Part shown: positions 56,590 to 64,000 of the stretch, piece by piece
Layout of the letters: every line of letters begins with the position of its first letter
How positions within the stretch are numbered: the first letter of the stretch is position 1
Assembly: GCA_038277395.1 (NCBI GenBank)
Contig: CM076193.1
Location: 89,667,583 to 89,731,582, forward strand
Length of the DNA: 64,000 nucleotides
Source: Dryocosmus kuriphilus
Taxonomy: Eukaryota > Arthropoda > Insecta > Hymenoptera > Cynipidae
Direction of reading: 5' to 3'
The notes under the pieces: model-generated
Databases searched by the model: none
Told to the model about the DNA's origin: nothing
The model's input: the letters and a program-made list of their open reading frames with translations, nothing else
Position numbers and translations under genes: made by a program

Positions 56590-57060
56590 AAAAAGGATGT
56601 ACATGCGATTAATAAAATACAAAACAATATATATGTTAAATGTACTTACAGTATTTAGATTGTGCCTTTTACATCTAAATAATATTAATACAAAACTAAA
56701 ATCTCTTAAATTTCTCATTGTACCTAGCTTCTCTAATTTTATTTTATATTTCTTGTTACATTATTTCTTAAGCCCATACTATCAATTACTTCTGTACCTT
56801 TATGCCCCTTTCATACATTTTTTTTCCTCATTCGCATTTGTTCAAATACCTCCAGTTTCCCTTTTTTTCATTGTTTATCATCCCTCCTTCCGTTGTCTCT
56901 TTGCTTTAGACATGCTCGAACTATCGTTCTACCATTAATGTCCATTAACTTGTCTTTGTATTTGCAAGTTGTATTACCTGTCCCTATTCTTTTTTTTGTC
57001 TTATCTACTTCCTTTAATACGATATACCAGGCGTGCATCTGTCTAATCTCAGTGTCCATA
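56590..57060 (-). pseudogene. Decayed LINE fragment
   Basis: The - strand frame 57059-56868 (MDTEIRQMHAWYIVLKEVDK, then GRTIVRACLKQR) resembles the charged helical region before the RT in insect LINEs. Downstream frames are broken. Tentative. Confidence 0.35.
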
Positions 57061-57479
57061 TAAGGTACTATTCATGAAACATTTTTACGTCTTTCTATTT
57101 TTTTCAGACCCAAATCGCTACCTCAAACGTTAGTACACTTAATACTAACACCTGAAACATTCTCACTCTTCTCCTTAAATCACCTTTTATTAATTTCTCC
57201 CGTAAACTGGGGTATACCTTATTCATTACTATAGAAGCTCTTTTTAGAGGTTTGGATCGGGCTTGCGGGGAAAACCCGCATTCAACAATAAAATTGGAAA
57301 AATTTACTTGCTGCTTTTGCCGAACAATTTTATTCTTGTAATGAAACTAAAAATGCTCTTATTTCGTCAGATCTTAGATTAAGAAAGCGTTTTAAGCTTT
57401 AAAATGAAATACGGGTTCGGGGGTAGAATTCGGGTTTTGCGGCTTGGGTGCGGACTTGCAGGTTGAATGCAGGTTGTCA
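57061..57479. other. Intron 2, degenerate GGGTT-rich stretch
   Basis: Contains CGGGTTCGGGGGTAGAATTC and GGGTTTTGCGG (57414-57475) and a small hairpin GCGGGGAAAACCCGC near 57276. Nothing else. Confidence 0.45.
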
Positions 57480-57830
57480 GATTTGATTGTGGCTTTGAGG
57501 ATCAACCGGCGAACCCGAAAACTTGTGAAACCAACTCAATCCATAAATATTGTAATCCGTCCGTATTTTTTCTAAACTTCCCAAAGTCTCACCCTGTTCA
57601 CAAATGCACAGAAGACTTTCTTGCCTACACTCCAGATTTTTTTCTATAATACGTCTCAAATTATATATCTGATCTACTTAGGACCTTCCTGATATATAAC
57701 CGCATTGGACTCCCCAAATATTTTCTTCTATAATTCTGTGACCTACGATCTTTTTAGTAAGTATTTTACCAAATGCTTTATCTGGAATCCCTTTCCGTGA
57801 TGAGATGATTAATTTTATCAATTTTAACTA
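57480..57830 (-). pseudogene. LINE reverse transcriptase fragment (second family)
   Basis: The - strand reads FGKILTKKIVGHRIIEENIW and GVQCGYISGRS, stop, VDQIYNLRRIIEKNLE. This matches the RT motif QCGFRKGRST.D.IF.LRQI.EK of RTE/jockey-like LINEs. Interrupted and short. Confidence 0.65.
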
Positions 57831-58848
57831 GGTATTTTCTAATTTTTGTTGTATTTTCAAGTTTTGATTTATAATTGATGAGAATCAGTAGATCCGGTTG
57901 GGCCTCGCTGCCAAATAAGACTGTTACGCCTGCGATTTTAATTTCAGTTTATTCTAAAATCTCGCGGTAAGGCTAATACATAGATATTACGATAATAGCT
58001 TATCAAAGATAAACGATTCATAAACAAGTATGATAAGTAGAAAAGGCAGAAAGAGTAAGACTTTGTCCGCCCACGCTATTAAAATCATAAATGTTTTAGA
58101 GATAAGAATCTCTTATTATTTAAGAAAGACTAACAAAAGAATGTTTAGGAATGAATGTCAGCATGTGTTATGTGCTCACATTTGTTATCACAGGATTAAG
58201 AAACACTGCGTCTGAAAAGGGTAAGAGAAGAGACGGGGGATATAACAAGCATCGATCATCCGATTGAGAATTAAAACACGACATCCGAGTGTAAACGGAT
58301 TCACCTCACAGTTCCTAACCGCGCGTGTCATGATACAGATTTGCAAAGATCGCTCCTGACAAGAGGAAGGATCTACTATAAAACCCCTATTTATTGAGAA
58401 ATCGAGGTCTTTACGTTCCTAGCAGTTACTCTATACGCGGCGACCTCTGACTAAGTTAAAGGGTCATAGTAGAGTCTCGATTGGATAAATTCCGCACTGT
58501 TATACGTGCGGTAAAAAACTCACGAGTGGATTCGATTCGGGTACATGTTTCGTGTATTGCTCGGCTGGTAAGCGGATATTAAAGCAAATACGTTTTGGCC
58601 CCTTACAATTAATTATTCAACAACAAAATCTACCTCTGTGAACTGACCTCGTCGTTGCCATTTCAGTTATAGAGACACAAGCGACGAATTAACCTTCTCT
58701 CGACCTTTTAAAACAAAAGGTAATTTATTAAGTATTAATTATATATCTTTCTAAGCCTGTATTCTCACACTATTTTTATTGCAATAAACATATTGTACTC
58801 CATAAAACTGTGAATTACTCTTGTTTACTCTTACACAATTCACATATA
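57831..58848. other. Intron 2, no feature seen
   Basis: The open frame 58030-58215 is Lys/Arg-rich without a family signature. No repeats noticed. Confidence 0.5.
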
Positions 58849-60057
58849 GTCCAAGAGCTAGGAGTAAAAAGTGGTCATGATCGAACACCCGGCTGGATTT
58901 GAGGTATTTCAGGAAACTTTGTTTGTTGATGAGGGAAATCGTATTTCTTTCTATTGAGTCAGATGCGTTGAGAAATGACAGCCGGAAAAACCCTCGGTTA
59001 TTTTTAATTACCGAAATACTATCGAACACCCCCCTGAAAAACTTATTTATAATATAACTTATCCAAAGATAATGGGAAAATTACTCCCAGATGTTTTTTC
59101 TGGGATAAAGGTATGTCCAGAAACATGAAAAGTTGACCGGAAAAGCCATGCTTAGGATATGATCGAACACCCGCTTGAAACTTTGCACAGGCAATTTTTA
59201 GCCATTGAATAAGTTAAATTTCAAAAGGCAGACGTTTTGCTTGGGATAAAGGCACTGCCAAACATTTACAAATTTTGCATATCCGCGTGGTATTTTTGCA
59301 ATATGGCGTCTCCCACCGCTAGCTCAGTTGACCGCGCGCGATATGTTATTATTGGCAACTATCAGTGACAATTATTAAAATAAAAAATGTTCAATATAGG
59401 CATGTAACAGCAAGTAATGTAAATAACGACTTGCTTAGGCTCAGAAACGGGAGCCGTCCCGGAAGCCATGAAAGCAAATTAAAGTTTCGGCGAGCAGTAG
59501 TGCTCATATTAGACTGACGGTTAAGGTTAGTAAAGGAAATTTGTTTGTTGTCATTAGCAACAAATTGCGCACGGTCAGCTAAGCTTGCGGCGGGCGGAGC
59601 CATATTGCAAAAATACCACGCGGATATGCAAAATTTTTTAATGTTTGGCAGTGCCGTTATCCCAAGCAAAACGTCTGCCTTTTGAAATTTAACTGATTCA
59701 ATGACTAAAAATTGCCTGTGCAAAGTTTCAAACGGTTGTTCGATCATATCCTAAGCATGTCTTTTCCGGTCAACTTTTCATGCTTCTGGCTATACCTTTA
59801 TCCCAGAAATAACGTCTGGGAGTAATTTTCCCATTATCTTTGGATAAAAGTTATATTATAAATAAATTTTCAGGGGGGTGTTCGATCGTATTTCGGCAAT
59901 TAAAAATAACCGTAGCTTTTCCGGCTGCCATTTCCCAACGCACCCGGCTTAGTCAGAAAGAGTAGCAGATTCGTTATTAATACGAAAAGTTTCCTGAAAT
60001 ATCTCAAATCCAGCTGGGTGTTCGATCTTGACCACTTTTTACTCCTAGCTCTTGGAC
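58849..60057. mobile_element. Foldback element with ~490-bp arms
   Basis: The ends are GTCCAAGAGCTAGGAG and its complement, flanked by TA (58847-58848 and 60058-60059). The arms (58849 to about 59340 and about 59560-60057) match throughout. Each arm has three copies of GATCGAACACCC or a variant (58879, 59012 and 59161 on the left). The short centre contains GCTAGCTCAGTTGACCGCGC and no coding sequence. Confidence 0.9.
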
Positions 60058-60746
60058 TACTAGGATTGGTAGTGACAACAACCTACACAAATAATAATTG
60101 GTCAGGACTTACCACCTTGACATTATCAGCGAAACTTGCCTCTTTTATTTTCCTATTTCCATTCTACCCTGGCTTTAACTCGGGGCGTGACAAGACGGTC
60201 AACCATCAGGGATACTTATCTGAAAATATCGTCTGCCGTGTGCCTTATAAATGTAGAAAAAACCTGGCTGTTTTTGACACGCGATCTTTACCACATAATT
60301 TCTAAGACTGTATTGACGATAATTATTATTTGAAAACGGCTAGCTTAAATGGTTTTAATTTTGATGTAAAATGTTGGTTGAAGCGCGAGCTCACTAAAAA
60401 TTCTCATATTTTATGCTTGTCATCATAATTTTTTCCTACAAATGAGTTGATATACACCATACGCTAGCGACAGGTCTAAACTGCTCCTCACAGCTACTCT
60501 CTTTACGCAGTTAAATCGGTTTAGACCTGCTTCTGGCATACATTGTATATTCAGTCTGTGGTAACGTGACCTTATTTCAAACTGCGCGTTCTCGAAAGCT
60601 GTCTTGCGTTAGTAGTTTGTACTTATGGATATTGCCAAATTATTCATTAATATAATATATAATATTTATTATAAACGTCAAACAATCATATTCATTGTAA
60701 ATGGTAATGATTGTTCTACTTTATTTTATTCACAGTTCGATTATTT
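60058..60746. other. Intron 2, no feature seen
   Basis: AT-rich. The frame 60018-60305 overlaps the foldback end and is not convincing. Confidence 0.5.
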
Positions 60747-62827
60747 ACACAGGCACAAAAAAAGGTGTTTTGGCCTGCAGACTAGGCTACCATGCCCTTA
60801 TTTATTTTAGCCTGCTGAACACAAATCTGATGTCAGATTTGTTCCATGACGTCAGGATTTTTTTTATAATCTCCAAAAACTTGGGCGGATCCAGTGGGCA
60901 GGGAAGAATATTAGAAAGTATATGGATTTATTTAAAACTTTGTATGCTAGGGTTTTTGAGGTCCTTGATGACGAATCTGAAGTCAAAATTTCGAAATTCA
61001 AAATGGCGGATCCAATATGGTTGGAAAGTATATCAAAAACTATTTAGATTTATTTGAAATATTATATACTGTGTTTCTTAGGGCTCGCTGATGACGAATC
61101 TGAAATCATAGTTTATAAATTCAAAAAGGCGGATACGTTTATCAAAAGCTATTTGGATTTATTTGAAACATTATATAATGGGGGGTTTGGGGTCGCTTTA
61201 TGAATCTGAAGTCAGTTCATAAATTCAAAATGGCGTATCCAATATGGCAGATAAGTTTATCAAAAACTATTTAAATTTATTTGAAACATTATATACTGGG
61301 TTTTTTGGGGTCGCCGATGACGATTCTGAAGTAAAAGTTTCGAAATTCAAAAAGAAAAAACTTTATGGCCGGCGGACTAGACCATAATATCCCTATGTTT
61401 TTGGGGTTACTGAATCCACATCCCTTGTGGTTCGTCAGTTTTCTTCCCTAACTTCAAAAAACCATCATTTACGTCCCATCGTCCTTGTTATCTGCACGCT
61501 CCATTTCTTTTATGTCTTGGATCTATTTTCCAATCTTAATCCATTTGGATGTATTAATAGAGTCAGCAAAGCATTTGTCCTTCCACAGTTGGAAGGCCCA
61601 CAAAATATTGCTCGTACACTATTTGGTAGCCTTATAAGATTCAATGATTGGTTGACGATTCTTTAATGTATCAAATTTGCCACATATGTAACCGCACCAG
61701 ATATGAAAATGCACCGGGATCATTCAGGCAAAGATGTTCCGTTGATGAAGTTTAAGCTCCAGAGTTTATTGAAATGTTGTAAGCCATGAATTTTTGAATA
61801 CTGCGGTTAGGGTCCTGGTCCGATCGCAGGTGAGTCTGCCGTCCTGGGTGTGATGACCATCATACCTCCCCAGGGCTAAGTATGAAGGCTTTCAGACTGA
61901 CGAGGACAATGTCAACTCGTCGTCGAACACGCTAAGACTTTATCCTTGCACCCAAACGCCCTCCTGCAGGGCAGCGTGCCTTCGCTGTCTTCGTTACCAT
62001 AGTGGATACCCTTGTATCTCGGTTATCTCTTCTCACTCAAAATCGAATGAGTCGATGTTCCATATATTAGCTCACATTGTCATGTCTTTGATGAGAAAAC
62101 AATCACCGAACAGTGTTAATGATGGGCTTCCATAGATCCGAAGACATATAAGATCCAAGGCATAAAAGGAATGGAGCTTGCGGATATCAAGGACGATGGG
62201 ACGTAAATGATGGTTTTTTTGAGGTTAGGGAAGAAACCTGAAGAGCCAAAACCGGCGAAGGATTCAGCGACCCCAAAAACATAGGGATATTATGGTCTAG
62301 TCCGCCGGCCACGAAGTTCTTTCTTTTTGAATTTAGAAACTTTGACTTCCGATTCGTCAGCAACGACCCCAAAAACCCCAGTATATAATGTTTCAAATAA
62401 ATCTAAATAGTTTTTGATAAACTTGTCCGCTATATTGGATCCGGCATTTTGAATTTATAAACTTTGGCGTCAGATTCGTCATGAGCGACCCCAAAAACTC
62501 CAGTATAGGATAATTCAACTAAATCTAAATATTGTTTGATAAACATGTCCGCCGTATTGGATCCGTAATTTTGAATTTCGAGATTTTGTCTTCAGATTGT
62601 CATCAGTGACATCAAGAACCCCAGTATACAAAGTTTCAAATAAATCCGTATAGTTTCTAATATTCTTGCCTGCCCTCTGGATCCGCCATATTTTTTTGAG
62701 ATGATAAAAAAAATCCTGACTTGATGGAGCAAATCTGACATCAGATTCGTGTTCAGTGGGGCAAAATACATAAGGGTATGGTGGTCCAGTCTGCAGGCGA
62801 GGACACATTTTTCTTGTGTGCCTGTGT
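60747..62827. mobile_element. Foldback element whose arms are tandem arrays
   Basis: The ends are ACACAGGCACA and its complement. The left arm (60747 to about 61528) has four ~108-122-bp units (anchors near 60925, 61047, 61155 and 61275: GGATTTATTTGAAACATTAT). The right arm (about 62152-62827) has three at 121-bp steps (62380, 62501, 62622). The inner arm ends also pair (CGTCCCATCGTCCTTG with its complement). The 620-bp centre has no recognised protein. The structure recalls Drosophila FB/Galileo elements. Confidence 0.88.
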
Positions 62828-63132
62828 TATTCGTGTAAATTAAAACTTAATTTTGAACAAAGTGCTAATACTAAAGTACATCATTTTTATTAAAAAATTC
62901 TTTCAACTGAATTTTTTAAATTAGATTTAGTAGATAACATTTAAATAAGTGTATACAAAATTTAAAAAGTCTATTCAACACTTACTATTTATGATATGTA
63001 TTACAGTTGTCTGAAAAATCTTAGACAGTACTATCACAGAGACGGAGGAAATGAAAACGCAGTCGTTTCTATTTTTCAAACTATTATACTCGAGTGTAAA
63101 TGTACTTATATTACTCGTTATTACTCTAACAG
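62828..63132. other. End of HAT1 intron 2
   Basis: AT-rich, ending in the acceptor TTACTCTAACAG at 63132. An open frame running into the exon from 62996 is intronic here. Confidence 0.7.
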
Positions 63133-63347
63133 GTTTGAGAAGTATGTATCCGCCTCAGGTTCTATTCGTTATGCAACAGTTGGTTTCGCAACAGTTTATC
63201 AGTATTATGCATACCCACATCATACGAGACCTCGAATTGCACAAGTTCTAATTTTGCCACCGTTTCAAAACATTGGCCTTGGGGCTCAGTTATTACGAGC
63301 TATCTATGCCGATTATATAGGGCGAAGTGAAGTCAAAGACATAACAG
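63133..63347 (+). CDS. HAT1: HAT1, internal exon C (acetyl-CoA binding)
   Basis: The first G completes the ATG begun by exon B, giving FEKYVSASGSIRYATVGFAT, then VYQYYAYPHHTRPRIAQVLI and LPPFQNIGLGAQLLRAIYAD. The segment QNIGLGA is the GNAT Q/R-x-x-G-x-G/A loop that binds the acetyl-CoA pyrophosphate. The preceding strand (RPRIAQVLILPPF) is the conserved beta-4. The exon ends VKDITG with donor ACAG|GTAAAT, one base into a codon. The acidic residue thought to act as general base in Hat1 lies further downstream, outside this window. No disruption is seen, so the gene is probably functional. Confidence 0.95.
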
Positions 63348-64000
63348 GTAAATTAAAATAAATTTTTAATCAATACATATATTCATAAGGGTAGGAATAA
63401 AAAAGTTAATTTGAACTCAGCCCATAAAATATTACGGTATCTTTATTCAAGCCAGTTCCGCCAAAAAAGGCTTTGAAAAATTCGTCGCCAATTTTATGGG
63501 CTAGAAGACAAGGTCCTCTAGCTTGCTGGGTAGCCGAGGTTCGGGTGTCCCTTATTTTCAAGTTTCGAATTTTTTTCGCGGCACCTCCCAGATTTGTTCC
63601 ATTTGACGAAAACATAATTTCTGTAAAGTTTTTTTAGGTCGATTGGATAATGGGAAAGGGTGCCTCCAGCCCCCAAATGTTCAAATAATAATTTAAAGGT
63701 ACCAAACATCGATTTTATTTGATTATCATGTATAATATTGATTTTATTTAAAAGCATTTCCAACAAAACTTGTGTATTTATTTAAGAAACATATTTTATA
63801 TTATATAAATTTTGTCCATACGACTAACAGTTTTCGAAAAAAATTCAATAAACTTGAAAAATCACTTATTCTAATTACAACTCTGTCGGATTGATAAAGT
63901 TTCTTTCTTATAACTAGGAAATTGACGCCAGTAATTTTTGATAACTTGAAGAACGTATTGCTTTTGTTCTTCATTTTTTGTAAACAAGTTATTGTACTAC
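63348..64000. other. HAT1 intron 3 (partial)
   Basis: No further HAT1 exon is visible. Minus-strand frames at 63406-63615 and about 63875-63995 (KNEEQKQYVLQVIKNYWRQF) are open but unrecognised. They may belong to another transposon. Confidence 0.5.

Noticed and set aside
60018..60305. Coding frame with a hydrophobic start after the foldback element
   Set aside because: Its first part is the foldback arm itself (also open on the other side), and the rest has no recognisable domain.

Overview
The window is arthropod-type eukaryotic DNA, most likely from an insect. It has spliced exons with GT/AG borders, AT-rich introns, Ty3/gypsy, LINE, mariner and hAT relics, tRNA-derived SINEs, and foldback or MITE elements. 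I cannot name the species. The only host gene I can support is a HAT1 orthologue, the catalytic subunit of the type B histone acetyltransferase, on the + strand. Three consecutive exons (3959-4221, 10698-10854, 63133-63347) splice in a single frame and encode about half of the protein. The exons for the N-terminus and for the C-terminal half of the catalytic domain lie outside the window or were not recognised.

Nearly everything else is intron. Intron 1 (4222-10697) holds decayed tandem arrays and an IS630/mariner-type MITE. Intron 2 (10855-63132) is 52.3 kb long and is filled with nested transposons. From left to right it holds: a broken mariner (13.2-14.3 kb); purine-rich duplicated DNA (15.3-16.0 kb); a truncated mariner (18.2-18.9 kb); and a long-inverted-repeat element (19.4-32.8 kb) carrying a young 9.4-kb gypsy element with 2-kb LTRs in its internal array and a hAT remnant in its right arm. 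Next come a 4.2-kb transposon with about 860-bp inverted repeats, an AATT target duplication and a nearly complete transposase (33.6-37.8 kb); a gypsy integrase relic abutting a mariner N-terminus (38.1-39.3 kb); an older gypsy copy with LTRs (41.8-46.3 kb) itself hit by a MITE; and LINE pieces in both orientations. The rest comprises a palindromic element carrying a third mariner (47.1-49.7 kb), a candidate solo LTR that splits a LINE (50.0-52.65 kb), SINEs and a tRNA-like cloverleaf (53.9-56.4 kb), and two more foldback elements (58.8-60.1 and 60.7-62.8 kb). Upstream of the first exon is another foldback element (1.65-3.36 kb).

The order of insertion can be read directly in several places. 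The hAT element interrupts one arm of an inverted-repeat element whose other arm preserves the empty site, which fixes a 6-bp target duplication. The gypsy element sits inside a 140-bp tandem array with a GGGT duplication. The candidate solo LTR interrupts a LINE. Almost all transposon coding regions are broken. The young gypsy is blocked only by two single-base frameshifts, and the 4.2-kb element by a few indels and one stop codon. Seven poly-G/poly-C runs of 17 bases or more are scattered through the window; they may be real expansions or sequencing/assembly artefacts.
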